In this document: positions 49,654-59,327 of the stretch, one piece after another
Position numbering within the stretch: the stretch's first letter is position 1
Layout: the number at the start of each line of letters is the position of its first letter
Assembly (NCBI RefSeq): GCF_020616335.1
Contig: NZ_CP085051.1
Location: forward strand, 2,356,001-2,420,000
Direction: 5' to 3'
Source: Corynebacterium uberis
Lineage (GTDB): Bacteria; Actinomycetota; Actinomycetes; Mycobacteriales; Mycobacteriaceae
DNA: 64,000 bases
Notes under the pieces: model-generated
What the model was told of the DNA's origin: nothing
What the model saw: only the letters and a program-made list of their open reading frames with translations
The model's database searches: none
Program-made: the position numbers and the translations under genes

Positions 49654-50394
49654 TTAGAGGGCCATGGTCAGCAGGCCAACGGCTGCGGCCGCAAGCATGG
49701 GGGCCACGATGGGCACCCAGGCGTAACCCCAGTTGGGATTGCCCTTGTCCTTGATGGGCAGCAGGAACGCGTAGGCCAGGCGGGGGCCCAGGTCACGCAC
49801 CGGGTTGATGGCGTACCCGGTGGGCGTGCCCAGGGACATGCCGATGGCCACGATGACAAACGCGACGCCGAAGTAGGTCAGCGGGCCCAGTTCGCCGCCG
49901 CCGGGGCCGAAGGCGATGAAGGACAGCAGCACGAAGGTGCCAATGAACTCGGTGACCGCGTTCCAGCCGTTGTTGGGGTGGGCGGGGGCGGTGAAGAAGA
50001 TGCCGCCGGTGGTGCGGTTGGCTCCGGTGACGTTGCCGTCTTCGTCGTAGTTATTGGCGTCGAAAAGCTGCTTGAACGCAGCCCACGCCAGGCAGGCACC
50101 CACGATCGCACCGAGCATTTGGCCGGCGAGGTAAGCGGGAACCAGGTTCCATTCAACGGAGCCCTTCATGGCGAGCATGAGGGTCACTGCGGGGTTGAGG
50201 TGGCCGCCGGAGGGGTCGGCGACACTTGCGCCGACGAAGACGGCCATGCCCCATCCGAAAGCAATGACAAGCCAGCCGGTTCCCCGGCCGCCAGAGGTGC
50301 GCAGCGTGTTGACTGCGCAGACGCCGTTACCCAGGAGTAACAGCAGGGCGGTTCCGAAGAACTCCCAGACAAACGCTGCGGTTGCGGTGATCAT
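49654..50394 (-). CDS. glpF: Glycerol uptake facilitator (MIP/aquaporin)
   Basis: 246 residues with six membrane helices. The two half-helix motifs are [10 protein letters not shown] (about residue 68) and [14 protein letters not shown] (about residue 198). The second NPA is NPV, a common variant, and the Asp after Arg is the glycerol-channel marker. It lets glycerol enter for GlpK. It lies 6 nt after glpD on the minus strand, so they form one operon. Confidence 0.94.
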   Translation of the reverse strand: MITATAAFVWEFFGTALLLLLGNGVCAVNTLRTSGGRGTGWLVIAFGWGMAVFVGASVADPSGGHLNPAVTLMLAMKGSVEWNLVPAYLAGQMLGAIVGACLAWAAFKQLFDANNYDEDGNVTGANRTTGGIFFTAPAHPNNGWNAVTEFIGTFVLLSFIAFGPGGGELGPLTYFGVAFVIVAIGMSLGTPTGYAINPVRDLGPRLAYAFLLPIKDKGNPNWGYAWVPIVAPMLAAAAVGLLTMAL

Positions 50395-50400
50395 AGTTGT

Positions 50401-52131
50401 TTATTCCTCCACGGAATGATCAACACTCGGCCGCGAATCCTTCGCGCCGGTGACAATACTGTTGGCATCGTGATCAGTGAGTGCCTTTTCGGCGGCAAGT
50501 TCGGCCTCGACGCGCTCGCGGAACGTCTCCACCTCCTGGGCAACTCGGGCGTCGTCCCAGCCGAGGTATTCGGCCACGAACTCCGCGACGGGCTGGGCGC
50601 TGTCCAGCCCGCGGTGGTCATACTCCATGGCCACCCGCAGGCGGCGATTGAGCAGGTCTTCAAGGTGCAGCGCACCCTCGTGGGTGACGGCGTAGGCGAC
50701 CTCAGCCCACAGGTAGCCTTCGGCCCCGGGGACGGGCTCAAGCAGCACGGGCTGCTCGGCGGCGGGGGCGAGCACTTCGTCGATAAGCGAACCGTAGCGC
50801 CCCAGCAGGTGCTCGACCTTCTTCTCATCGATGCCAAAGCGCCGCGCCAGCGCCGGAACCTGATTGGATAGGGCGTGGTAGCCGTCCGCACCCAGGATCG
50901 GGGTCTGATCCGTCACCGAACCAGAAACGCTAAACGGAACGTCCTGAATGGCCAGGTCAACGGCATCCTTACCGATGACCCGGTACGTGGTGTACTTGCC
51001 TCCCGCCACGGACACCAGGCCCGGGATCGAGCGGGCCACCGCGTGGTTGCGCGACAGGTTCGACGTGGAATCAGACTTGCCCTCCAGCAGCGGGCGCAGG
51101 CCCGAGTACACGCCCACGATGTCCGAGAGCGTGATCTCCCGGCGCACGTGCTTGTTCACCTCGTTGAGGATGTAATCAATGTCCGCCCGCGTCGGCGCCG
51201 GATCCGGCTTGGACAGGGAACGATCCCAATCCGTATCCGTGGTGCCGATGATCCAGTACTCGCCCCACGGGATGACAAACAAGACCGACTTGTCCGTGAC
51301 AAAGCACATCGCCGCATCCGCCTCAAAGGTGGACTTGGGCACCACGATGTGCACGCCCTTGGAGGCATGCACGGAGAACTTGCCCTCCGCGCCGGCCATC
51401 TTCTCAATCTCGTCATTCCACACGCCCGTGGCGTTGATGAACACCGAGCCCCGGATGGTGGTGGTGGCGCCGGAATCGGTGTCGCGCAGCTCGGCGGACA
51501 CGACCCGGCCGTTCTCCGTATTCAGGCCCGTGACCTGGGTGGAGGTGCGGATCACGGCGCCGTACTCGGCGGCGGTACGCAGCACGGTCATGGTGTGGCG
51601 GGCGTCATCGACAAGGGTGTCAAAGTAGCGCACGCCGCCGACCACCGCGTCATTCTTCAGACCCGGGGCCACCTTGAGCACGCCCTTGCGGCTCAGGTGC
51701 TTTTGCATGGGCACAGACTTCGCGCCGCCCATGAGGTCATACAGGGTAAAGCCGCCGAACATCATCACGCGCTCCCACAGGCGGTGGGTCAGCGGGAAGA
51801 TGAAGCGCAGCGGCTTGACCAGGTGCGGTGCCAGGGTAGACATATTCAGCTCGCGCTCCCGTAGGGATTCCGCGACGAGGCGGAAATCCAGCATGGCCAG
51901 GTAGCGCAGGCCGCCGTGGAACATCTTGGAGGAGCGTGAAGAGGTTCCCGCCGCGAAGTCGCGGGTCTCCACCACCGCGACCTTGAGCCCACGGGTGGCG
52001 GCGTCGAGCGCGGCTCCCGCGCCCACAGAGCCCCCACCAATGATGACGACGTCAAACTCTTCTTCCCCGAACCGTTTCCAGGCTTGTTCGAAATACTCCG
52101 GGTTGAATGCTTGCTTGCTTGTGGAAGCCAT
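50401..52131 (-). CDS. glpD: Glycerol-3-phosphate dehydrogenase, FAD
   Basis: 576 residues, membrane-associated flavoenzyme that oxidises sn-glycerol-3-phosphate to dihydroxyacetone phosphate and reduces the quinone pool. FAD fingerprint FDVVIIGGGSVGAGAALDAATRG (residues 24-46), signature GTSSRSSKMFHGGLRYL, and the substrate region FVIPWGEYWIIGTTDTD are present. ATG 52131 is preferred; the longer frame to 52272 lacks homology features. Motif variants at 50778. With glpF and glpK this gives glycerol catabolism. Confidence 0.96.
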   Translation of the reverse strand: MASTSKQAFNPEYFEQAWKRFGEEEFDVVIIGGGSVGAGAALDAATRGLKVAVVETRDFAAGTSSRSSKMFHGGLRYLAMLDFRLVAESLRERELNMSTLAPHLVKPLRFIFPLTHRLWERVMMFGGFTLYDLMGGAKSVPMQKHLSRKGVLKVAPGLKNDAVVGGVRYFDTLVDDARHTMTVLRTAAEYGAVIRTSTQVTGLNTENGRVVSAELRDTDSGATTTIRGSVFINATGVWNDEIEKMAGAEGKFSVHASKGVHIVVPKSTFEADAAMCFVTDKSVLFVIPWGEYWIIGTTDTDWDRSLSKPDPAPTRADIDYILNEVNKHVRREITLSDIVGVYSGLRPLLEGKSDSTSNLSRNHAVARSIPGLVSVAGGKYTTYRVIGKDAVDLAIQDVPFSVSGSVTDQTPILGADGYHALSNQVPALARRFGIDEKKVEHLLGRYGSLIDEVLAPAAEQPVLLEPVPGAEGYLWAEVAYAVTHEGALHLEDLLNRRLRVAMEYDHRGLDSAQPVAEFVAEYLGWDDARVAQEVETFRERVEAELAAEKALTDHDANSIVTGAKDSRPSVDHSVEE

Positions 52132-52476
52132 CGGTATTGAGGACCAAACCCTTCTATATCGAGCTGCCACAATCCACGGGCTGCCCCTCATGGGCGGGCC
52201 ACTGCGCGGATCGGGAGCACGACCGACACCACCCGTCCGATTTCCAACAACGGGGGGCGTCGGCTCACACATGTGATGATCTCAACGTTAGCAAAACCAA
52301 TTATGCCCGTGCACCACCCTTTCGGGGGGATTACCCCCAAAAGGGGTCAAGGCAGATAAACCGCCGTGACCTGCATATTTGTGCTTTATGTGCGCTGTAC
52401 CAACCCCATCTTGTCCCCCCGCGCACATCCATTAATCCATGTTTTCCCCCAAAACCTTTTTTGCTTTCGTCCGACT
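52132..52476. promoter_or_regulatory. Intergenic region upstream of glpD
   Basis: 345 nt, AT-richer than its surroundings. An imperfect inverted repeat with GGGGG/CCCCC around a short loop occurs at about 52318-52345 (CTTTCGGGGGGATTACCCCC), the strongest candidate for an operator or attenuator. TGTGA at 52271 may be half of a GlxR site, but the other half is absent. No gene found. Confidence 0.45.
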
Positions 52477-54402
52477 TCAGCGCTGGTTTTGCCCCTCCGT
52501 CACGGCCCGCAGCACCGCCTCCATAAACTGCCCCACACCCGACTCATTACTCCCCGCCGTGGTCGCCCCACTGGCCCGCAACACCGCCGAATCAGCATTC
52601 GCCACCGCCACGGAATAGCCCACCAATTGCAATACCGGAATATCAGAAGGCGCACGACCAAAAGCCACCACCTTATCCGCGGCAATACCCAGGCGCTCCA
52701 ACACCTCAGCCACCGCCGAGCCCTTATCCACCCCCGGCGCCGTCACCTGCACCCGCGTCGGCGACGACCACGTCACCCGCGCCTGCTCGCCCACCAACTC
52801 CTGGAGCCGGCCGGCAACCTCCCGCGCCGTGCGCCCCGGCACATGAACCACCGCGGCAATCTTGTCCGTACCGCCCGCAGCCGTGCGCCACGACAGCTCC
52901 ACCTGCTCGCCCAGCTTATCGACGCCCCCCGCTACCGCCTCCACCTGCTGCTCGCTCAGCGCCTTGACCGCACCCACCGCAGCATCGCCACCCGCGACCA
53001 CCATCGCGCCGCCGTAACACACCCCCACCGGCTGGGTATCCAGGCCCATCTCCGCGACCGTGCGATGCCACTCATCCGGGCCGTACTCGCTGGTAACGAT
53101 CACCCGGGTGCCCAGCTCCATGCACTCACGCAACGCCTCAACATCCCGGCGCGCCACCGTGCCGTCATCGGCAACCAGGGTGCCATCCAGGTCACAGACC
53201 ACCGCCTCCGGCAGGCCCACAAAACGCTGCCGCACCCGGTGGGGCAGGCGGTCCAGAATCTGGCGCGACTGGGCGGCCAGGCGCGTCAGCGCCTCCTCCA
53301 GCCGGGAGCCGTCATAGGCCTCCGCCGAATCCGCAGCCAGCTGAGTATAGAGCGTCTGCGCATTGTTCTTGAGCTGGTCCACAGCCGCAGAGATCCGCTC
53401 CGCGCCCTCCTTGACCCCGCTGCTGCCCTCCACCGACAACTCATCGATGCTCGACTTGACCCACTCGACCAGACCCTGGGTGTCCCGGGCAGACTGCTGC
53501 GCCGACTCCGTCACGCTGGCATGCGCCCGCGCGATGGCCCCCTTGGCCTTATCCACCGCGGTGTCATAGGCCTCATAGACCCCGCCGGCCATGTTGCGCG
53601 AGACCTCCTTGATCCGCGCATTCAGCCCCGTAAGGTCCTCGGTCAGCCGGCGGATGCGATACCGCTCATTTTCAATCGCGGAGTCCTCCACCTGCGTGTC
53701 CTCCGGGGACGGGGCCCCGCCCCCAAAGCGGGCCGGCACCCAGAACTCGCCCTGCGGAAACTCCCCATAGTCGCGCTGGTAGGCGCGCCACTGATCCTGC
53801 AGCCCCGAGCGCATCCGCTCCCGCAGCTTCTCCGTCTCCTCCTGGGCATCCGGGCCCGGCATCAAGGGTTCTAGCGCGCTGATGTAGATGGGGATATGCG
53901 AGCGCCCCAGGTGCCGGCGGCCATTCTTTGTCCACAGGCGCTGGGAGCCAAAAAGAACGGTGGGGATAATGGGCACCCCGGCTTCTTGCGCAATGCGCAC
54001 CGCCCCGGTGCGCATATTCTTGATCTCAAAACTGCGCGAAATGGTGCCCTCCGGGAAGATGCCCACAATCTCGCCCGCACGCGCCGCCTCTACGGCCGCA
54101 TTAAATGAAGCTTTACCGTCAATGCGGTCCACTGGGATATGTCCCATCATCCGCATGAGCCAGCCCACTGCGGGCTGCTGAAAAATCCCCGATTTTGCCA
54201 GGTAGCGCACCAAACGGCCGCGCTCCCGCGGCAGGAATCCCCCCAGCACAAAGTCCATATATCCGGTGTGGTTGATGGCCAAGACCGCACCGCCTGTAGT
54301 GGGAATGTTCTCCTCCCCCGAGGTATGCATCTTCAACCCCTGGGCCACCGTGACGGCCTTGGCTACTTCAACAATTCCTCGGTACAGGGTATTTGACACC
54401 AT
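52477..54402 (-). CDS. PlsC acyltransferase fused to a HAD-type domain
   Basis: 641 residues. The N-terminal 1-acylglycerol-3-phosphate acyltransferase has NHTGYMD (HX4D) near residue 44 and IFPEGTISRSFE, as in Rv3816c-type enzymes. Residues about 250-380 are helical and may form a coiled coil (EEALTRLAAQSRQILDRL). The C-terminal HAD domain has VVCDLDGTLVADDGTV (about residue 400), but the last acidic motif reads AFGRAPSDIPVL where Cof proteins have GDxxND, so catalysis may be weakened. From memory these occur as separate neighbouring genes in mycobacteria. ATG 54402 has no good ribosome binding site; a longer start to 54486 is possible. Confidence 0.82.
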   Translation of the reverse strand: MVSNTLYRGIVEVAKAVTVAQGLKMHTSGEENIPTTGGAVLAINHTGYMDFVLGGFLPRERGRLVRYLAKSGIFQQPAVGWLMRMMGHIPVDRIDGKASFNAAVEAARAGEIVGIFPEGTISRSFEIKNMRTGAVRIAQEAGVPIIPTVLFGSQRLWTKNGRRHLGRSHIPIYISALEPLMPGPDAQEETEKLRERMRSGLQDQWRAYQRDYGEFPQGEFWVPARFGGGAPSPEDTQVEDSAIENERYRIRRLTEDLTGLNARIKEVSRNMAGGVYEAYDTAVDKAKGAIARAHASVTESAQQSARDTQGLVEWVKSSIDELSVEGSSGVKEGAERISAAVDQLKNNAQTLYTQLAADSAEAYDGSRLEEALTRLAAQSRQILDRLPHRVRQRFVGLPEAVVCDLDGTLVADDGTVARRDVEALRECMELGTRVIVTSEYGPDEWHRTVAEMGLDTQPVGVCYGGAMVVAGGDAAVGAVKALSEQQVEAVAGGVDKLGEQVELSWRTAAGGTDKIAAVVHVPGRTAREVAGRLQELVGEQARVTWSSPTRVQVTAPGVDKGSAVAEVLERLGIAADKVVAFGRAPSDIPVLQLVGYSVAVANADSAVLRASGATTAGSNESGVGQFMEAVLRAVTEGQNQR

Positions 54403-54609
54403 GGTTGAAAATTTTATACCCCCACAACTGCCACACGCACGATGTTGCTCCACGAGAAATGGCGCGGGCGTACTCGCCCACGCCACTAGCTCGGATCATC
54501 TCGCACACGGGCGCCAGTGCCATGACGCCCTGGCTGCGCTCAGCGCCCCCGCCCCGAAGCTCCGGTGCGACGACCAGGAGGCCGTGAAGGGGCGGGCGCG
54601 GTCGCTGAA

Positions 54610-55728
54610 CTAGGCGCCGTTGTGCTTGTTAATCCAGTCGATCACGGTGTCCATGGCCTGGCCCTTGGCCGGCTCGTTGAACACCTCATGCATCTGGCCT
54701 TCCCAGCCGATGAGCTGCTTGTCCTGCGAGGAGATGGCGTTGTACCAGTCGACGGAGAAGTAGCTGGGCACCAGGCCGTCCTTGGTGCCGTAGGTGATCA
54801 GGGTGGGGGCGGTGAACTTGTCGGCGTTGAGGCCATCGAAGATGCCGCCGATGGCCACCTGCTCCACCATGCCCAGGGTCAGGCCCTTGTTCACCAGCGG
54901 ATCATTCTTGTAGTCCTCGCTGATCGCCTTGTCCGAGGCCACGCCGGTGCTCAGGATGTTGGGGATGAAGATCTTCTCCGAGCCCGGGAAGGAGGGGATG
55001 CGCAGGTCGGTGCGGCCCGGGATGAGCTGCTGGGCGGCGTGCGCGTTGAAGCTGGTCAGGTCCGTCAGCGGGAGCAGCTCAGAGATCGTGGGGTTGAGCT
55101 TGCGCTGGGCGTCGGTGATCTCATCGGGGGTGATGATCTCGCCGCGGTCCTTCTTGCCGGCAAGGTTCATGGGGGCGCCGCCACCGTTGGCGATGATGCC
55201 GTCGACCTGGCCGGGGTAGACGATGCCGTAGTACTGCGCGGCGATCGCGCCCATCGAGTGGCCCAGCATGAAGGTCTTCAGGCCGGGGTTTTCCGTCTTA
55301 GCCTTCTGGGTGACCAGGTTGACGTCATCGACCAGGGAGCGGAAGTCATCAATGTGGGCGGCGGGCACGGGGGTGCCGGGCACCTGGCCGGTCTTGCCGT
55401 GGCCGCGGTGGTCCATGCGGTAGACGTTGTAGCCGGCGTCGAGAAGCCGGTTGCTCACGTAGTCATAGCGGCCCAGGTGCTCGGAGGCGCCGTGGACGAC
55501 CACGACGGTGCCCTTGGCGTTGGGGATCGTCTGGGACTTCCAGTAAATGGGGGTGGACTTGCCATCCTGGCTCGTCAGGAAGCCGTCCTTGACAGCGGCG
55601 GTTGCGGCATTGGAGCCGGGGGTGACGGGCGCTGGGGGCACCGCTGACGCCAGGGGCGTTGCCACGCCCAGCGACACGGAGGTGGCAGCTGCGAGGAGGA
55701 GTGCTGTTGCCCTGCGATAGTGGGACAT
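54610..55728 (-). CDS. Secreted alpha/beta hydrolase (monoglyceride lipase-like)
   Basis: 372 residues with a signal peptide (ALLLAAATSVSLGVATPLAS, cleavage near ASA). Hydrolase_4 fold: TVVVVHGASEHLGRYDYV, RMDHRGHGKTGQ, the nucleophile FMLGHSMGAIAAQY (Ser about residue 158), Asp in TYGTKDGLVPSYF and His in EGQMHEVFNEP. The segment RMDHRGHGKTG matches monoglyceride lipases. It is secreted, unlike most of these, suggesting lipid hydrolysis at the envelope or outside the cell. It has no clear operon partner. The start at 55728 is preceded by AAAGG 15 nt upstream, a weak site. Confidence 0.85.
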   Translation of the reverse strand: MSHYRRATALLLAAATSVSLGVATPLASAVPPAPVTPGSNAATAAVKDGFLTSQDGKSTPIYWKSQTIPNAKGTVVVVHGASEHLGRYDYVSNRLLDAGYNVYRMDHRGHGKTGQVPGTPVPAAHIDDFRSLVDDVNLVTQKAKTENPGLKTFMLGHSMGAIAAQYYGIVYPGQVDGIIANGGGAPMNLAGKKDRGEIITPDEITDAQRKLNPTISELLPLTDLTSFNAHAAQQLIPGRTDLRIPSFPGSEKIFIPNILSTGVASDKAISEDYKNDPLVNKGLTLGMVEQVAIGGIFDGLNADKFTAPTLITYGTKDGLVPSYFSVDWYNAISSQDKQLIGWEGQMHEVFNEPAKGQAMDTVIDWINKHNGA

Positions 55729-55952
55729 GGGGGAGACCAAACCTTTCCGAGGTTTACGGGGAGATCGGTGATTGATCACTGCGATGGATCGAATCCATGC
55801 AAGAGACCCTTGTATGTGCGAGCATATGCAGCACTGCCGTCTCATGCGCTTGTGCTGCGACGAAACCCCTGGTCAACGACCATGCCAACACCCCCATCTG
55901 GGGGTGAACTACCACAATTTCACAGATAATTCACGGCGCAAAACCACACCTT

Positions 55953-57209
55953 TTAGCGCGGCTCCAAAACCTCCTTGCCCACAAACGGGCGCAGCGCCTC
56001 CGGCACCACCACGGAGCCATCCGCCTGCTGATTATTCTCCAGGATGGCCACCAGCCAGCGCGTGGTGGCCAGCGTGCCGTTGAGGGTGGCCACCGTCTGG
56101 GCTTTGCCCTGCTCGTCGCGGTAGCGGGTGCGCAACCGGCGGCCCTGGAAGGTCGTGCAATTCGAGGTGGAGGTCAGCTCGCGGTAGGTGTTCTGCGTGG
56201 GCACCCAGGCCTCCGTATCGAACTTGCGCGCAGCCGAGCTGCCCAGGTCGCCCCCGGCGACGTCGATAATGCGATACGGAACCTCCACGGCGGCGAGCAT
56301 CTCACGCTCCATGTCCAGCAGCGCCTGATGCTGCGCGGCGGCCTCCTCCGGGCGGCAGTAGACAAACATCTCCAGCTTGTCGAACTGATGGACCCGCAAG
56401 ATGCCGCGCGTGTCCTTACCGTAGGACCCCGCCTCCCGGCGGAAGCACGACGACCAGCCCGCATACTTCAGCGGCCCCTCCGACAGATCGATGATCTCAT
56501 CGGCGTGATAGCCCGCCAGCGCCACCTCAGAGGTGCCCACCAGGTACAGGTCATCGCGCTCGAGGTAGTAGATCTCCTCGGCGTGCGCGCCCAAAAAGCC
56601 CGTGCCCGCCATGACCTCCGGGCGCACCAGCACCGGCGGAATCATTAGCTGGAAGCCGTGGTCGCGGGCCTTGTGCGCCGCCAGAGTGAGCATGCCCAGC
56701 TGGAGCATCGCCCCATCGCCCGTCAGGTAATAAAAGCGCGCGCCCGAAACCTTGGTGCCGCGCTTCATATCAATCAGCCCCAAGGACTCCCCCAGGTCCA
56801 GGTGATCCTTCGGCTCAAAATCAAAGGTCCGCGGCTCGCCGACGAGCTCAAGGACCTCAAAGTCATCCTCGCCGCCGGCGGGAGCACCCTCGACGACGTT
56901 GGACAGGCGCATCTGCAGGTCCTCCACGCGCGCCTCGGCCGCCTTTTGCTCCTCCTCGGCGGCCTTGACCCGCGCCTTGAGCTCGTTGGAGCCCTCCAGC
57001 AGCGCCGGGCGGTCCTCCGCGGCGGCCTGCCCGATGCGCTTGCCCAGCGACTTCTGCTCGGCGCGCAGGTCATCGGCCTGTTTAATGGCCTGCCGGCGCG
57101 CCTCGTCGGCGGCCAGCAGCTGGTCTACTAACTCCGGGTCCTCGCCACGGGTCACCTGGGAGGCGCGGACAACGTCAGGATTTTCGCGCAAAAACTTCAG
57201 ATCAATCAC
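55953..57209 (-). CDS. serS: Seryl-tRNA synthetase
   Basis: 418 residues, class II synthetase that charges tRNA-Ser (and tRNA-Sec where present). The N-terminal coiled-coil arm spans residues 30-100, and motif 2 ([28 protein letters not shown]) and motif 3 ([19 protein letters not shown]) are complete. GTG 57209 is chosen since it gives [10 protein letters not shown]; the frame stays open upstream to 57365 through the 9-bp repeat, but that extension has no homology. Genes of this neighbourhood (acyltransferase, serS, septum protein, metalloprotease) match corynebacteria and mycobacteria. Confidence 0.96.
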   Translation of the reverse strand: MIDLKFLRENPDVVRASQVTRGEDPELVDQLLAADEARRQAIKQADDLRAEQKSLGKRIGQAAAEDRPALLEGSNELKARVKAAEEEQKAAEARVEDLQMRLSNVVEGAPAGGEDDFEVLELVGEPRTFDFEPKDHLDLGESLGLIDMKRGTKVSGARFYYLTGDGAMLQLGMLTLAAHKARDHGFQLMIPPVLVRPEVMAGTGFLGAHAEEIYYLERDDLYLVGTSEVALAGYHADEIIDLSEGPLKYAGWSSCFRREAGSYGKDTRGILRVHQFDKLEMFVYCRPEEAAAQHQALLDMEREMLAAVEVPYRIIDVAGGDLGSSAARKFDTEAWVPTQNTYRELTSTSNCTTFQGRRLRTRYRDEQGKAQTVATLNGTLATTRWLVAILENNQQADGSVVVPEALRPFVGKEVLEPR

Positions 57210-57239
57210 ACGCACAACCTTAGCTTGTAGGAGCCTTCC

Positions 57240-57293
57240 CGGAACCCTCGGAACAAACGGAACTGGCGGAATATTCGGAATATTCGGAACACA
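57240..57293. repeat. Six 9-bp repeats (CGGAAYNNN) upstream of serS
   Basis: Units start at 57240, 57249, 57258, 57267, 57276 and 57285. On the minus strand they read as a VP/IP tripeptide pattern in frame with serS. The array lies in the divergent serS / septum-formation region and could alter promoter spacing if its copy number changes. Confidence 0.8.
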
Positions 57294-57398
57294 ACGCACA
57301 TTCCGGGTCTCCCAGAAGCCCACCACACCGTGGCGGCAGCCGGAAAAACGGCGCGGAGGTACCACAAAGGGGACGGCAATGGCACACTGGAAGACGCT

Positions 57399-58436
57399 AT
57401 GAACATTTCACACGCTTTGCGATCCGCCACCGCTGTTCGCACCGGGCTCGTTGCCGCGCTGACGGCCACGGCCTTCATCGGCGTGTTTAGCTACGTCGCC
57501 CAGGACTCCGGCGGAACTTCCGCGAGCACGGATCCGGGCGGCGCCTCCGGGGTGGCCACCGCGACCTCCGCCGTCACGCCGGACAAGCCGCACAAGCCGG
57601 CCACCAAGGCCGCGCCCTTCACCACCGCCGACGTCGGTGCCTGCCTGACCTGGGAAGAGGGGCCGAAGGGTGCGGTGAGCAACTTCGAGCAAACCTCCTG
57701 CGACGGCGAACACCGCTTCGAGGTCTCCGCCCGGGAGAACCTTGCCACCTACCCCACCTCCGAGTTCGGCGACAACGCCGCCCGCCCGGATGTGACCCGC
57801 CAGGCCCAGCTGCGTGAGGAGCTCTGCCACGCCCCCACGCTGCGCTACCTCGGCGGGCGCTTCGACCCCCTGGGAAGGTTCTCCATCGCCCCGATCCTGC
57901 CGCCGGCGGATGCGTGGGCTAACGGCGACCGCACCATGCTGTGCGGCCTGCAATCCACCGACGCCAGCGGCGCACTCCAGCTGACCCACGGCACCGTGGC
58001 CAGCCAGGACCAGGCGCGCGTCCACCAGCCCGGCCAATGCCTGGCGGTGGATCCCTCCAAGTCCCTGACCGTGGTGGACTGCACCCAGCCCCACCAGCTG
58101 GAGACGACCTCCATCGTGGACCTGGCCGCCACCTTCCCCGACGGCCCGCCGAGCGTGGAGGACCAGGACAAGCACCTCAAGGACGAGTGCACCAAGGTGG
58201 CCACGGACTATGTGGGTTCCGAGGAAAGCCTGTCCAAGACCAGCCTGATTCCCTATTGGTCTACCATCAGCACCGAGTCGTGGGAGGGCGGCAGCCACTC
58301 CGTCAACTGCTCGCTGATCAAACCCAACCATGAGGGCAAGGGCTTCGCGCAGCTCGTCGGGCCCGCCACGGGGGATTTGCTTATCGACGGCCACCCTCCC
58401 GAGCCTGAGCACCCGGATCCGGCACCCAAGCACTAA
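57399..58436 (+). CDS. Septum-formation family membrane-anchored protein
   Basis: 345 residues. One N-terminal membrane anchor ([18 protein letters not shown]) is followed by an extracytoplasmic domain with six cysteines: [42 protein letters not shown]. The repeated CxxxHxxE-like units ([22 protein letters not shown]) are the pattern of the septum-formation (PF13845) domain, present twice. The neighbour of serS matches the Rv3835 position. ATG 57399 follows GGAAGACGCT, a modest site. A motif copy at 58379 encodes LLIDG near the C terminus. Cell-division link inferred from the family. Confidence 0.85.
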   Translation: MNISHALRSATAVRTGLVAALTATAFIGVFSYVAQDSGGTSASTDPGGASGVATATSAVTPDKPHKPATKAAPFTTADVGACLTWEEGPKGAVSNFEQTSCDGEHRFEVSARENLATYPTSEFGDNAARPDVTRQAQLREELCHAPTLRYLGGRFDPLGRFSIAPILPPADAWANGDRTMLCGLQSTDASGALQLTHGTVASQDQARVHQPGQCLAVDPSKSLTVVDCTQPHQLETTSIVDLAATFPDGPPSVEDQDKHLKDECTKVATDYVGSEESLSKTSLIPYWSTISTESWEGGSHSVNCSLIKPNHEGKGFAQLVGPATGDLLIDGHPPEPEHPDPAPKH

Positions 58437-58466
58437 CTGTCGCACGGCCGACGTCGGAAAGGCAGC

Positions 58467-58814
58467 ATGTACGAAGTCAGCGTGGAACGCTTCGAAGAGA
58501 TGGTCAACGACGCCTTGGACACCATCCCCGAGGAGTTCGCCCGCCACATGCGCAACGTGGCCATCCTGGTGCGCGACTACTGGGAGGAAGAGCCCCATAC
58601 CCTTGGGCTCTACCAGGGGATTTCCTTAACCGACCGCCAGTTCAACACCGGCGGCTTCCTGCCGGACACCATCTTCATTTTCAAGCGCGCCCTGGAAAAC
58701 TACTGCTCCTCCGAAGAGGAGCTGGCCCGCGAGGTGCACGCCACCGTCATGCATGAGGTGGGCCACTATTTTGGGATGAGCGAACACCAGCTCCACGAGC
58801 TCGGCTGGGGCTAG
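58467..58814 (+). CDS. Small zincin-like metallopeptidase
   Basis: 115 residues. VMHEVGHYFGMSEHQLHELG near residue 96 carries HEVGH, a zinc-protease HExxH, with a further His. The remainder, starting MYEVSVERFEEMVNDALDTI and including LGLYQGISLTDRQ, matches the DUF1025/possibly Zn-dependent metallopeptidase family (Rv3836-like). GGAAAGG precedes the ATG. It is 30 nt after the septum-formation gene, same strand, and is followed by a strong terminator. Substrate unknown. Confidence 0.88.
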   Translation: MYEVSVERFEEMVNDALDTIPEEFARHMRNVAILVRDYWEEEPHTLGLYQGISLTDRQFNTGGFLPDTIFIFKRALENYCSSEEELAREVHATVMHEVGHYFGMSEHQLHELGWG

Positions 58815-58833
58815 CCACAGCAGGACAGCAGAC

Positions 58834-58875
58834 AGCACACAGCGCGCCCGCGTGGCAGGCTGTGCGCTGTGTGCT
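58834..58875 (+). terminator. Rho-independent-type terminator
   Basis: AGCACACAGCGC (58834-58845) pairs perfectly with GCGCTGTGTGCT (58864-58875), a 12-bp stem with an 18-nt loop, followed by GGTTTCTT. It lies between convergent genes and may serve both. Confidence 0.82.
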
Positions 58876-58900
58876 GGTTTCTTAGGGTTCTTCGTGGGGT

Positions 58901-59221
58901 CTACTTGAACACGGAGAGCTTGTTAAAGTGCTCGGCAAGCAGGTAGTAGACCGTCAGACGGTTCTTGCGGTTTTCTCCGGCCAGCTTCTTGCCCACCGCC
59001 TCGATTCCGGCGTCCAGCTCGGCCTCGGACAGGGAAAGGCCCAGCTTCTTTTTTAAGAAGCTCTCCCGGACCGTCGCCAGCTCCTCAGGGTCAGTAAAGG
59101 AGACCAGGGAGGCGTCCGGCTTGCTGAGCACCAGGCGGTAGGTGTTGTAAAGGTTATCCACAACGGCCTGGTCGGCGTTGGGGGCGTACTTCTTGAGGTC
59201 CTCGCGGGGATCCTGTGCCAC
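58901..59221 (-). CDS. DUF2853 family protein
   Basis: 106 residues, an all-helical small protein starting MAQDPREDLKKYAPNADQAV and ending in NRLTVYYLLAEHFNKLSVFK. This fits the DUF2853 family, whose function is unknown. The start has AGGAGTGA at 6 nt. A terminator is 26 nt beyond the stop. No operon partner. Confidence 0.8.
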   Translation of the reverse strand: MAQDPREDLKKYAPNADQAVVDNLYNTYRLVLSKPDASLVSFTDPEELATVRESFLKKKLGLSLSEAELDAGIEAVGKKLAGENRKNRLTVYYLLAEHFNKLSVFK

Positions 59222-59327
59222 GGTGAGTCACTCCTTATCACGGTCTTGGCGGTTGGGGGATGAAAAGTACCGCTGCTTCGAACATAGGCCTACCCGGCGC
59301 GCGACGCCATGCCAGACCCATTGGGGT

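Noticed and set aside
52255..52290. GlxR operator before glpD
   Set aside because: TGTGA is followed by CAACG in place of TCACA at the right spacing; only one half-site.
57210..57365. Extension of SerS upstream through the 9-bp repeat
   Set aside because: No homology to SerS N termini; GTG 57209 gives the conserved [10 protein letters not shown] start.
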